In this document: positions 1-8,626 of the stretch, piece after piece
Numbering within the stretch: position 1 is the first letter of the stretch
How the letters are laid out: each line of letters opens with the position of its first letter
DNA from: Segetibacter sp.
Lineage (GTDB): Bacteria > Bacteroidota > Bacteroidia > Chitinophagales > Chitinophagaceae
Reading direction: 5' to 3'
NCBI GenBank assembly: GCA_028288485.1
Contig: JAQBNO010000058.1
Location: 1 to 45,174 of the forward strand
Length of the DNA: 45,174 nucleotides
Translations under genes and position numbers: made by a program
The notes under the pieces: model-generated
What the model was told of the DNA's origin: nothing
The model's input: the letters and a program-made list of their open reading frames with translations, nothing else
Databases searched by the model: none

Positions 1-674
1 TTATCAGCCCCCGTAGGACTGCTGTAACCAGTGTTACCTGCTGCTAATGCATCAATTTTTTGCTTTTCTTTTTCAAGCAAATCAATAGCACCTTCTTTTG
101 CGGCTTCGTAAGTGTTGGCAATACCCTCTTTAAGACCGCCTGCTATCTCCGACGCCTTGACTTTAAGATTGCTTGTGAGGTTTTTGCTGCCCTCAACAAC
201 GCGATGTCTTGTTTCCTTGCCTTTTTCGGTAGCAAAACTCCATACTATCGTGCCTGCGACCGATGCGATTAATGCCCCTAATAATATTTTTGATCCTGGG
301 CCCTTTGCATCACCTTCCAGAGCGGTGCTGTAAGCCGTGTTAGCTTTGTACGCGCTGTTACTGGAAGACATCCCAATCTTTTGTTTCCCTTTTGCAATCC
401 AATCGGCAGCAGCTTCTTTTGTAGCCTCAAATTTGTCTGCAACGCTGCCTGTTATACCAGAGGCTTTATCTTTAATATTATTTGCGATACTCCTGCTGCC
501 CTCGCCAACGCGGTTTCTTATTTCAACACCTTTTTGTGTAAATAAACCACCTACCAATGCACCTGCGGCAGCCCCTGCCAGTGCGCCTATTAATACTTTA
601 GTTAGATCATTTGAGCCAGTACCAGTAGCACTGCTATTAGTTTCCTCCCATAATTCTTGTGCTTCTATATTCAT
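1..674 (-). CDS. YtxH-domain protein with two tandem copies (partial, runs off left edge)
   Basis: This minus-strand reading frame starts at an ATG at 674 and stays open through 224 codons to the left edge, so its C-terminus lies outside the window. It carries two similar halves. Each begins with a Gly/Ala-rich hydrophobic segment (about residues 27-46 and 129-147), followed by a basic K-G-x-E-x-R motif (48-54 and 151-158) and a charged helical stretch rich in Lys, Ala and Glu (60-100 and 160-210). This is the pattern of the YtxH family, small membrane-anchored proteins often linked to general stress. A single YtxH unit is usual, so the duplication is notable. No enzymatic motif is visible. 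The family call is by pattern; the cellular role is not known. The plus-strand frames over this region are shadows. Confidence 0.8.
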   Translation of the reverse strand, partial: MNIEAQELWEETNSSATGTGSNDLTKVLIGALAGAAAGALVGGLFTQKGVEIRNRVGEGSRSIANNIKDKASGITGSVADKFEATKEAAADWIAKGKQKIGMSSSNSAYKANTAYSTALEGDAKGPGSKILLGALIASVAGTIVWSFATEKGKETRHRVVEGSKNLTSNLKVKASEIAGGLKEGIANTYEAAKEGAIDLLEKEKQKIDALAAGNTGYSSPTGAD

Positions 675-1196
675 GATAACATTTTTTAGAGTGAACAATA
701 CCTTTATATCGTTTAGAACCATTAAAAAACAATACCATCTAAGGTTAAGGGTTGTTACAGGAAAAAAGATGTTGACGACAATACACAAGAATACAACGAA
801 AGTTGATAAAGCGAACTACCGGGTTGAGTGGCATGGAAACCACGCTTAAAAAGGAAGAATCCGCAGCTAATTTACCTGTCGACCCATGAGGGAAAAAGTG
901 TTTTTGCACTTCTCCCCTGTTACACCGCGAAAGGTTTTGAAAGCTTGAATAAAGGCATCAAGAATGAATACGTGCTTAAGTGAAACGTGCGGTGTAGAAA
1001 GTAAAACAGGGTGATTTATGAAAAAAAAGTATTCAAAGAGCTAATTTTCGATCTCCACATCGCCCATTGCTACTGGGACGAAAGAAATGTTATGAATCGT
1101 TTCTTTCCAGATTTCCCCCAGGTGTATCGCCGCAACACAGCAGGCGCCGAATATTTCCTACATTTAAACCTTCCAGCCAGTTCAAAAATAAAATAA
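675..1196. other. Intergenic stretch, possible gene relic
   Basis: There is no convincing gene in these 520 bases. On the plus strand one frame is open from 828 to the stop at 983. Its residues include Y-L-S-T-H-E-G-K-S-V-F-A-L-L-P, which reminds me of the C-terminal domain of secreted alpha-L-fucosidases, but there is no start codon and the match is from memory. The frame at 1011-1196 shows no family features and probably is not a gene. The start of the GH127 gene follows directly. Confidence 0.3.
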
Positions 1197-3626
1197 ATGA
1201 AAAACGTATTGCTGCTTCTCCTGGTTCTTGGTATCAACTCAACAACTTACTGCAACGACACAGCGCGTGTAAAACCCTTGCACCAACCAAAAATGCACCT
1301 GTTTTCATTGGCTGATGTCCGCCTGCATGACGGCGAGTTTAAACACATCATGGATCTGACACATACTTACCTGCTCTCGCTTGATCCTGACCGTATGGCT
1401 TCATGGTTCAGAAGAGAAGCGGGTCTCTCACCGAAGGCGGCACCCTACCCTTTCTGGGAGTCGGAAGATGTATGGGGGAAAGGGCCGCTTGCAGGGCATA
1501 TAATGGGTTTCTACCTGTCGTCGATGAGTATGATGTACCAGAGCACCGGCGACAGTGCTATTATAAATAAGCTGAATTATACGCTCAACGAATTAAAAGC
1601 GGCGCAGGATGCGCAGGGTGATGGTTACCTCCTCGCTGTAATTAATGGCCGACAGGTATTTAAGGACGTAGTTGCCGGCAAATTCACTACCTCTAACCCT
1701 CTTATAAACGATAGCTGGGAGCCGGTATATATCATGAACAAAGTAATGCTGGGCTTATATAGTGTGTACACCCGCTGCAACCTGCCCCTGGCAAAAGACA
1801 TTTTTATAAAGATGGCAGACTGGTTTGGAGACTCAGTAGTAAATAAATTGTCGCATGAGCAGTTACAGAAGTTATTGGTTTGTGAGCACGGTTCTATTAA
1901 CGAAAATTATATAAACGCCTACCAGTTGACGCAGGATAAAAAATACCTGGAGTGGTCGAAGCGACTGAATGATGAAGATATGTGGGTGCCGATGGCTCAA
2001 GGCAAAGATATTTTGAACGGCTGGCACGCCAATACGCAGATACCTAAATTCACCGGCTTTCAAAATGTGTATGATTATACAGGCGAGCAAAAGTATACCG
2101 ACGCCGCACGTTTCTTTTGGAAGACTGTGGTAAGCAAGCATACTTGGGCCAATGGTGGCAACAGTACAGGAGAGCATTTTTTTCCTGTTACTGAGTTCGA
2201 AAACCGGGTGACCTGGCCGGGGGGAGCTGAATCATGCAACAGTGTAAACATGCTGCGATTAACAGAAATTCTCTATCGGGATTATGCAGAACCAGAGAAA
2301 GTAGACTATTACGAACGGGTATTGTACAATCACATCCTTGCCAATCATGATCCTGAACGTGCAATGACCGTTTACTTTACTTCAATGCGTCCCGGACATT
2401 ATAAAGTGTATGGAACAGAAGATAAAAGTTTCTGGTGTTGTACCGGAACCGGCTTTGAAAATCCTGCAAAGTTTGGACAGATGATTTATGCCCACGATGA
2501 CAATAGCCTGTACGTAAATCTATTTATTCCGTCGCAGGTCAGCTGGAAAGAAAAGAATATAACCTTAACACAAACCACCCACTTCCCCGATGAGGCAACT
2601 GCTGCTTTCACGGTTACGGTGCCGCAACCTGTTTCTTATTCTCTTAAAATCCGGCACCCGTACTGGGTGAATGCACCTTCTTTAATGGTAAGGGTTAATG
2701 GTAAGCTATATAAAACAAAATCAGTTGCAGGAGGTTATGCAGAGATAAACCGTATTTGGAAGACAGGCGACAAAGTAACTATTGAGCTTCCGGGGAAGAT
2801 AGCAGTGACCCCGCTTGTCGCCAGCAACAAATTTGTATCGGTAACATATGGACCACTGTTGCTTGCAGCCAAAGTAGATAATCATGGTTTAACAAAAGAA
2901 GACTTTTTCAGCGAAAGGCAAACTGTTGCCGTTAAAGAAATTCCTCTGTCTGTCGTCGCTTCATTTACAGGCGATAGTACAACAATGGTAGCAGGCATTA
3001 TTAAAGACAAAGGACGTGGTCTTTCTTTTACTACAACGTCTGCCGTTACACGCTGGCCAGTTACCCTGGTTCCTTTTCACCGTATTCACTACAATCGCTA
3101 CGCCCTTTATTTCAGGCATCATAACAATGAGGCAGCAAATAACCGCGAAAAACAAAGAAAACAAAGAGAAGACACCCTCAGGCAGGCAGTAATCGCAGCA
3201 ACAACAGATGCTGTTGTGCCAGGCAATATAGAATCAGAACAACAACATCGCCTTGAAGTAGTAAATTCCTCCACCGGTATTATGGGCAACCAAAAATGGC
3301 GGAATGCAATAAACGGTGGCTATTTCATGTATAGGGCAAAAGTTTCTCCCCGAGAGAAACAACGCCTTTATCTTCTTATGTACAAAAATACAAGAGGAAC
3401 AAAAATGTTTGATGTGCTGGTAGATGGAAAACTGTTGAAGACTATCAGCACTACACAATTAAATGAAGGTGGAAATGAAGAATTTTATACAGACATCATT
3501 GATTTGCCGGCAGCGTTAATTGGTGGCAACGCTGATGTCACAATAAAGTTCAAGGCAAGAGACAAGAATGCTACAGCAGGTTTGTTGGATTTAAGAATAT
3601 TAAGTGGAATGAAAGATTTTAAGTAG
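1197..3626 (+). CDS. Secreted glycoside hydrolase family 127 (DUF1680), beta-L-arabinofuranosidase type
   Basis: An 809-residue protein with a signal peptide (MKNVLLLLLVLGINSTTYC). The catalytic part (about 30-600) matches the GH127 alpha/alpha-barrel family, which removes beta-L-arabinofuranosyl residues from plant glycans. Key residues are visible. The general acid/base Glu lies in G-N-S-T-G-E-H-F (E326). The zinc ligands are E345 and C347 in A-E-S-C, followed by the C414-C415 pair in F-W-C-C-T-G-T-G. In the characterised enzyme HypBA1 the first Cys of that pair is the nucleophile. The C-terminal third has the beta-domains often labelled DUF4986 and DUF6805 (about 600-809). It stands alone, with the SGNH esterase 424 bases downstream separated by two copies of the dispersed repeat. 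The family is secure; the exact substrate is inferred. Confidence 0.9.
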   Translation: MKNVLLLLLVLGINSTTYCNDTARVKPLHQPKMHLFSLADVRLHDGEFKHIMDLTHTYLLSLDPDRMASWFRREAGLSPKAAPYPFWESEDVWGKGPLAGHIMGFYLSSMSMMYQSTGDSAIINKLNYTLNELKAAQDAQGDGYLLAVINGRQVFKDVVAGKFTTSNPLINDSWEPVYIMNKVMLGLYSVYTRCNLPLAKDIFIKMADWFGDSVVNKLSHEQLQKLLVCEHGSINENYINAYQLTQDKKYLEWSKRLNDEDMWVPMAQGKDILNGWHANTQIPKFTGFQNVYDYTGEQKYTDAARFFWKTVVSKHTWANGGNSTGEHFFPVTEFENRVTWPGGAESCNSVNMLRLTEILYRDYAEPEKVDYYERVLYNHILANHDPERAMTVYFTSMRPGHYKVYGTEDKSFWCCTGTGFENPAKFGQMIYAHDDNSLYVNLFIPSQVSWKEKNITLTQTTHFPDEATAAFTVTVPQPVSYSLKIRHPYWVNAPSLMVRVNGKLYKTKSVAGGYAEINRIWKTGDKVTIELPGKIAVTPLVASNKFVSVTYGPLLLAAKVDNHGLTKEDFFSERQTVAVKEIPLSVVASFTGDSTTMVAGIIKDKGRGLSFTTTSAVTRWPVTLVPFHRIHYNRYALYFRHHNNEAANNREKQRKQREDTLRQAVIAATTDAVVPGNIESEQQHRLEVVNSSTGIMGNQKWRNAINGGYFMYRAKVSPREKQRLYLLMYKNTRGTKMFDVLVDGKLLKTISTTQLNEGGNEEFYTDIIDLPAALIGGNADVTIKFKARDKNATAGLLDLRILSGMKDFK

Positions 3627-3670
3627 AAAGATTAAGGACGTGTTCCGCTTAAGTTCAAACATTGTAAAGT

Positions 3671-3736
3671 CTTCTTTTTTATTTTACCAGCTTTAGCATT
3701 TCATAGCGTCATCGTTGTGTCACTCTCTTGTACCGG
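3671..3736 (-). repeat. Dispersed ~60-base intergenic repeat, copy A (variant 2)
   Basis: Read on the minus strand, the head is GTACAAGAGAGTGACACAAC followed by GATGA. The tail contains GCTGGTAAAATAAAAAAG. It has the variant-2 core GTGACAC. It lies 45 bases after the GH127 stop and forms an inverted pair with copy B, 114 bases away. Confidence 0.75.
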
Positions 3737-3850
3737 CATATTTTCATTTCATCTTATTCCATGTTCTACTTTTCTTTCCAACTCCCGGCTCCTCTCTTAG
3801 CCTCGCGGCCTGGCACCGACCCCAGCCTGGTTGCCGAAGCAACCACAACA

Positions 3851-3910
3851 GCACAAGTGTGCGACGCAACAATGACTAACCAGGGAACGACTACTGGTAA
3901 CCAAAAATAT
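3851..3910 (+). repeat. Dispersed ~60-base intergenic repeat, copy B (variant 1)
   Basis: The head is GCACAAGTGTGCGACGCAAC and the tail is ACTACTGGTAACCAAAAA. This copy and copy C (9329-9381) match almost throughout, including the middle TAACCAGGGAAC, so they define the full length of the element. The open frame 3728-3985 across it is not considered a gene. Confidence 0.8.
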
Positions 3911-4050
3911 CTTCCTTGTTCCTTGCGCTTTAATAATTTGCACTTCAAACTCGCCGGTAAGAAGTGTGCTAAATTTATTTTTTAGACTCGGTTCAGCAAA
4001 TTGGTTTTGCATCTCGCTAAAAAACAGGGCCATTTAATGATGAAGAAAAA

Positions 4051-4818
4051 ATGAAAAAGAGCCGTAGAGACTTTATAGCCGGGAGTATTAAATTTGGCGC
4101 AATAGCTTCATTAGCTCCTGGAACGTTGTATGCAGCCACTGTGCAAACAGCTACTGCAGGTAAAGGTGGTGATGGATTTAATTTCCTTTTCCAGGGCGAT
4201 TCTATTACGGATGGAAATAGAACCAGAGACAACGATTGGAATCATGTTATGGGACACGGATACCCATACATCATTGCAAGCAGACTGTGGTTTGATTTTC
4301 CTGCAAAAGGCTTTCATTTTTTTAACCGCGGTATTAGCGGCAACAAACTCACTGACCTGGCAGCGCGTTGGCAAAAGGACACCCTTGATATTAAACCTGA
4401 CCTGTTGAGTATTTTAATAGGTGTAAATGATACTGCTGCCTTCATTAAAGGCGACAAGAATTTCACGGCCGGGGAATATGAAAAGGGGTATCGCGAGCTA
4501 TTGCAGCAAACAAAAGAAAAATTGCCTAATGTTCAGTTGGTACTTTGCGAACCGTTTATTCTTCGTGGTGCAAGGGTAAATGATAAATGGAACGAGTACG
4601 CTGCTGAAATAGCGCAAAGGCAGGAAATAGTAAAACGGTTAAGTACCGAACATAATGCGATCTTCATAGAATTCCAGGCGGCCTTCGATAAAGCCTTACT
4701 AAAAGCACCGGCAGAATACTGGATCTGGGACGGCATACATCCTATGCCGGCAGGCCATGAGTTAATGGCAAGAGAATGGATACAACAGGTGAGGAAGAAA
4801 CTAAAGTTTATCAGGTAA
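4051..4818 (+). CDS. SGNH/GDSL hydrolase with Tat-like signal, probable carbohydrate esterase
   Basis: A 255-residue protein with the four SGNH blocks: G-D-S-I-T-D-G with nucleophile S51, the glycine block N-R-G-I-S-G-N (G94), the asparagine block I-G-V-N-D (N126), and the C-terminal D227-x-x-H230 in D-G-I-H-P. The N-terminus K-K-S-R-R-D-F-I followed by a hydrophobic segment looks like a twin-arginine export signal, so it is probably periplasmic or membrane-anchored. Relatives remove acetyl groups from xylan, rhamnogalacturonan or other glycans. Its nearness to the GH127 enzyme supports a role in pectin or hemicellulose breakdown, but the substrate is inferred. Length and all catalytic residues are normal. 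Confidence 0.88.
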   Translation: MKKSRRDFIAGSIKFGAIASLAPGTLYAATVQTATAGKGGDGFNFLFQGDSITDGNRTRDNDWNHVMGHGYPYIIASRLWFDFPAKGFHFFNRGISGNKLTDLAARWQKDTLDIKPDLLSILIGVNDTAAFIKGDKNFTAGEYEKGYRELLQQTKEKLPNVQLVLCEPFILRGARVNDKWNEYAAEIAQRQEIVKRLSTEHNAIFIEFQAAFDKALLKAPAEYWIWDGIHPMPAGHELMAREWIQQVRKKLKFIR

Positions 4819-5088
4819 AGCGCGGCTCTTACCTAAAATAGTTAGCTCTCTGTTTGTATCAATCAGCATCGACAGCCAATAAATCAAGGATGAATACCAA
4901 TGCGGAAGCCGCAGTAGTACCACAACAAATCAAGCCTCCGGGAAAGAAAAGGGGTATCATCATTTCTTCCTTAATTTTTCACCGGGCACCGAGATTTTAA
5001 TTGCCTTTCGATCAAAGAAAAGAAAGTGACAAAAAGCTGAATAGTCTAAGGAGGCTGCCGTTTAACTATGCTCATGAAATTATAAAAG

Positions 5089-6300
5089 TTATTCTTTCAG
5101 GTCAATAAACACTTTTGCATTTTTCTTTTCTGTGGAAGAGATAAATACTTCGTGTCGACGGCCCCCTGCCGTTACAACCATTACGGAAGTATTAGGTGGA
5201 ATAGAACCGAGGTTGTGTGCAACCATAATTAATTCGTGATGAGGGTTGTTGGCATCTACGGCAATACGGAATGATATAGGTTGTGCGGCAAGCTTCTTAC
5301 GAGAAACCAACAGCAGGTTGTTATGATAGATGCTAACAGTGTCACCATCTATTTCTCCGTTGTCATACACGTCGACCTTGATTTCGCCGGCCTCAGTTTT
5401 AATTTGCTCAACCAATGGATTGGCTCGTAATGCCAATACCGGGGGAAGGTTCGGCAAGACTAACGTTCTTTGTTTTGCAACTGGAGACGGATGTAGTGGT
5501 AAATCTTTCTGCGGCTTTGTAACCTCGCTTATAGTTGTTGGTCTTTTTACCGCAGTTGGCGTTTCTTTTTTCAGTTCCGGCATTTGAGCGGCAGGTTTGC
5601 GTTTTACTGTAACAGGTGCTTTCGCGGCGACTTTTACGGCAATGGGTGTTGGCCGCACACATTCCCGAAAGGTAATATCATCCAATGCAAAGTCGTTTCC
5701 GCAACCACCAGGCGCGTTATCAACCATTATTAGCGTTAAAGCTGTTTGAGAAGGTGGCGTAGTAAAGACAGCGCGATACTTTTTCCATTTGGGTGCCGTA
5801 ACCCGTGCTATTTCACCTGTATGAAACTGTGCTGCCATTTTCCCCTCTGGCGTTTCAAGCCGGATAGTAACCTGGGGTAGCAAGGGAAACGGGCATTTCT
5901 CCGTTATTTTACACACATTCATCATCCATACCGCGAACTCGTAGGTAGTTCCGCTCTTTAATCCATTAATTGTTTTTGTTAGAAACGTGCCGCTGGTTCT
6001 CGCCGCGTTCACCAGCATCATATTGCCGGAACGATCGCCTGGAGTATGATCCTCCTCGAGGGTATGCCAGTCGCCGCGAAAGCAGTCACTTGTATAAGAA
6101 GTATAGGCGTAATGACCATCCGTAGGGCAAGAGCCCGGCACACGATTGTAGTAATAGGGCAACAACGTATTCACCTCGGTTATATCCCCGGCACCAAAGT
6201 GGATTGTGATAGCGGGTGGCTTAAAAGTGCAGTTAGATGGTTGCGCTACAGCTTGGAAAGTGAAGGGGAAAGTGGACAGAAAAATAAGTAGCTTTTTCAT
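5089..6300 (-). CDS. Secreted two-domain protein of unknown function with proline-rich linker
   Basis: A 403-residue protein. I chose the ATG at 6300, because it begins a clean signal peptide (MKKLLIFLSTFPFTFQAVAQ), over a TTG 30 bases upstream. The mature N-terminal part (about 22-220) has several Cys residues, many aromatic residues and the ending F-A-L-D-D-I-T-F, the usual end of a galactose-binding-like jelly-roll domain. A Lys/Pro/Thr-rich linker (about 225-295) follows. The final ~110 residues, starting near L-P-P-V-L-A-L-R-A-N-P, resemble a small beta-domain I associate with secreted Chitinophagaceae proteins (D-V-Y-D-N-G-E-I-D-G-D-T-V). Adhesion or glycan binding at the surface is plausible but not shown. 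Confidence 0.75.
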   Translation of the reverse strand: MKKLLIFLSTFPFTFQAVAQPSNCTFKPPAITIHFGAGDITEVNTLLPYYYNRVPGSCPTDGHYAYTSYTSDCFRGDWHTLEEDHTPGDRSGNMMLVNAARTSGTFLTKTINGLKSGTTYEFAVWMMNVCKITEKCPFPLLPQVTIRLETPEGKMAAQFHTGEIARVTAPKWKKYRAVFTTPPSQTALTLIMVDNAPGGCGNDFALDDITFRECVRPTPIAVKVAAKAPVTVKRKPAAQMPELKKETPTAVKRPTTISEVTKPQKDLPLHPSPVAKQRTLVLPNLPPVLALRANPLVEQIKTEAGEIKVDVYDNGEIDGDTVSIYHNNLLLVSRKKLAAQPISFRIAVDANNPHHELIMVAHNLGSIPPNTSVMVVTAGGRRHEVFISSTEKKNAKVFIDLKE

Positions 6301-6453
6301 CCGGAGTTCTTTGATAGTAAAGCTACTCAAATCCCACTTCGTATGGTAAAAAAGCAGGAATTGTTATTTGAAATTTTAAAGAGTAATGGGGCTGCTACCG
6401 AAACATTCAAGAGCAGCATAAATTATAAACGCTATTGAGCAGTGGCAGGTCAA

Positions 6454-6554
6454 CTTAAAATTGTAGCTTCGAGAAACGTCAGAAGTGAACCCGATAATCG
6501 GGAAAAGGGAGTTTCTCTTTTTTACCTTTGACATTTCATTTTTGACATTTCACG
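6454..6554 (+). repeat. Second dispersed repeat family (~95 bases), copy 1
   Basis: This stretch matches, in the opposite orientation, positions 25769-25863. Shared blocks are CTTAAAATTG, AAGTGAACCC, a CGGGAAAA-GGAGTTT block and CCTTTGACATTTCA. Both copies are intergenic. The rest of the 6301-6737 gap shows only the promoter noted separately. Confidence 0.65.
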
Positions 6555-6722
6555 AACACCAGTATACTACCCATGAAGGGAAACCGAAAATTACAGCTTA
6601 TCTCATACAAATGCCGACCCGGTACTGCTGTTAAGTCGGTCACCGGCGTACCCGCGAAGATCTCCCTGCTTTAATCTTTGCTCTTAGTTCTTCAACTGAT
6701 ATAAAAATTGGAAACTAATTAT

Positions 6723-6730
6723 TAATTTTG
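6723..6730 (+). promoter_or_regulatory. Bacteroidota -7 promoter box, possibly leaderless
   Basis: TAATTTTG fits the TAnnTTTG consensus exactly. It ends only 7 bases before the ATG at 6738, so transcription would begin at or next to the start codon. No good -33 TTG at normal spacing is seen: one TTG ends 12 bases upstream, which is too close. Confidence 0.45.
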
Positions 6731-6737
6731 CGGGGGA

Positions 6738-8072
6738 ATGCACCATCACCAGCCCCGTAAAAAACTTTCTTTATTATTAAGGCCTTTACTGTTGACCTTA
6801 GTTGTATGCACCCAAAGTTATGTTTACGGCCAACTGGCTCCTGTCGATTCCCTTAAGACAGATTCTTCACGCTTCCGGCAGGGAAAGGTCCACAAGTCTG
6901 AAATCCTGGATTTGCAATATGATATTGGCGACCTGGTTCAGCACATTTTTCAACCCGGCAAGAAGCACGATTCACTGCGAAACAGATCGGGGATCACTAT
7001 AATACCTAATGTAGCTGCCAACCCCAGCATTGGTTTCCAGCTAGGCATTAAAGCCGTCGCCGGCATAAAATTAGGGAAAGATCCCAGTACTATCATGTCG
7101 ATTGCCGGAACATCGGCTTCCATTACCACTAAGGGCATTCTCTATTTTTACCTGACCCATAATGTTTTTACTAATGGTAACAAGTGGAACCTGCAGGGTA
7201 GCCTGGTGGCAGCAAAGAGCGTTACGCCTGATTATGGCTTCGGAATTGGCCGGGATGCAGGGGAAAGTGAAGAAGATAAGGTGCTTGCCAATGCGGGCCG
7301 TAAAGGATATGTTCTCCATTCGTTATATTATAACTTCCGGGAAAAGGTATACAAGGAGATATTCTCCAACTTTTTTGTTGGCGGCGGAGTTTCGTTTGAT
7401 ATAAGAAGAAGAATTGAAGAAAGGGCGATTGCAGTAAATGAGTTAACACCATATAATATTTACAGCGACCGTTATGGTTTCAACAGGAATAATTACATGT
7501 CGAACGGCCTTTTGTTTAGTATACAGTATACTACCCGCGACAATTTAAACCGTGCGTATAAAGGCTTTTATGCTGACGCGGGTTTTCGAGTGAATCAAAG
7601 ATGGATGGGAAGCACAAAAAGTGCTGTGCAGTTTACCACAGACTTCAGGAAGTATTGGAGTATTTCTAACAGGAATCCCGAACATGTCGTTGCCTTTTGG
7701 AATTGGGGTTCCTATTTGCTCAGTGGAGCTCTACCCTACCTGGAGTTACCGGGCACAGGTAAAGATCCCGGTGCCCGTAGTGGAAGAGGGTATACCATCG
7801 GATACTTTAAAGGCACGAAATATTCTTACTCAGAAGTAGAATACCGATTTCCGATAACAAAAAACAAGTTTCTAAGCGCCGTTACATTCTTTAATATTCA
7901 AACGGCAAACGACGAATTGGGAACCAGGCTGTTTCAGCAATGGCAACCGGGAGTTGGAGGTGGCCTCCGTGTTCTCTTTAATAAGGTTACACGAACTAAT
8001 TTGTGTCTCGATTATGCCTTCGGTAAAAACGGCTCACGTGGATTCTTTTTGGGTATAAATGAAGCTTTCTAA
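6738..8072 (+). CDS. Omp85/BamA-TamA-family outer-membrane barrel protein
   Basis: A 444-residue protein with a signal peptide (about 1-32) and a short charged region. A C-terminal part of about 350 residues has alternating hydrophobic/polar strands and ends in Phe, as outer-membrane barrels do. The segment G-R-G-Y-T-I-G-Y-F-K-G-T followed by Y-S-E-V-E-Y-R-F-P resembles the conserved strands of the bacterial surface antigen (D15/Omp85) domain. No POTRA domains fit in the short N-terminal part, so it is likely a barrel-only member rather than BamA itself. No later Met could serve as start, so the ATG at 6738 is secure. The Dabb lipoprotein gene follows after 37 bases and is probably co-transcribed. 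The transported or inserted partner is unknown. Confidence 0.8.
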   Translation: MHHHQPRKKLSLLLRPLLLTLVVCTQSYVYGQLAPVDSLKTDSSRFRQGKVHKSEILDLQYDIGDLVQHIFQPGKKHDSLRNRSGITIIPNVAANPSIGFQLGIKAVAGIKLGKDPSTIMSIAGTSASITTKGILYFYLTHNVFTNGNKWNLQGSLVAAKSVTPDYGFGIGRDAGESEEDKVLANAGRKGYVLHSLYYNFREKVYKEIFSNFFVGGGVSFDIRRRIEERAIAVNELTPYNIYSDRYGFNRNNYMSNGLLFSIQYTTRDNLNRAYKGFYADAGFRVNQRWMGSTKSAVQFTTDFRKYWSISNRNPEHVVAFWNWGSYLLSGALPYLELPGTGKDPGARSGRGYTIGYFKGTKYSYSEVEYRFPITKNKFLSAVTFFNIQTANDELGTRLFQQWQPGVGGGLRVLFNKVTRTNLCLDYAFGKNGSRGFFLGINEAF

Positions 8073-8109
8073 TAACCCGGCAAATAATAGTTGTCATTAC
8101 CTTTAAATT

Positions 8110-8499
8110 ATGAAAGAACTAAAATTAACCCTTCTATTGATAATCGTTGTGAGCCTTGTCTCCTGTTTCTCTTCGAAACCAAATGGCACTAAAGAAAGGA
8201 AACTGCGTCATGTGGTAGCTTTTAAATTCAAACCGGGTATAACAACTCAACAAATGAAAAAAGCGACCACCGATTTTCTTAATTTGAAAACGCTTATTCC
8301 GCAGGTAACTGAATTAGAAGGAGGTCCGGATGTAGATTATCAGAAAAAGAATGGCAAGTTCACGCATTGCTTTGTAGTAACTGTAAAAAGCCAGGAAGAT
8401 TTAGCAACTTATGGTGCACATCCCGATCACAAAGCATTCAGCAGCTCGGTGGATCCCCTACTGGCAGAGGTGATGGTGGTAGATTATTGGACAGAATAA
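8110..8499 (+). CDS. Dabb-family (stress-responsive alpha/beta barrel) lipoprotein
   Basis: A 129-residue protein. The N-terminus ends in a lipobox (L-V-S-C, C19), so it should be a lipoprotein. The rest is one Dabb domain: L-R-H-V-V-A-F-K-F-K-P-G near 35-46, a G-G-P-D turn, and Y-G-A-H-P-D-H-K-A-F near 100-109. Dabb proteins are small ferredoxin-like folds, usually dimers. Most have no proven reaction and some act in stress response or as cyclases. It follows the barrel gene at short distance. A frame remnant after its stop (about 8480-8617) is open but has no start and no recognised family. Confidence 0.85.
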   Translation: MKELKLTLLLIIVVSLVSCFSSKPNGTKERKLRHVVAFKFKPGITTQQMKKATTDFLNLKTLIPQVTELEGGPDVDYQKKNGKFTHCFVVTVKSQEDLATYGAHPDHKAFSSSVDPLLAEVMVVDYWTE

Positions 8500-8626
8500 G
8501 CTAAACCAGCCGGTACCGTATGAACGGCTAAAAATTCTAAAGAAATATTATCTTCCGTCGATCACACGGCTTGCAGAAGTTGCTGATCAATCAGGAGGAG
8601 CGCTTCCCGATCATTAAATAAAAACT

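Noticed and set aside
337-849. Plus-strand frame of 170 codons at the left end
   Set aside because: It lies mostly antisense to the minus-strand YtxH gene, which has clear family features, and its tail shows none.
3728-3985. 85-codon frame in the GH127-SGNH gap
   Set aside because: It is built around repeat copies A and B; the same sequence elsewhere is broken by stops.
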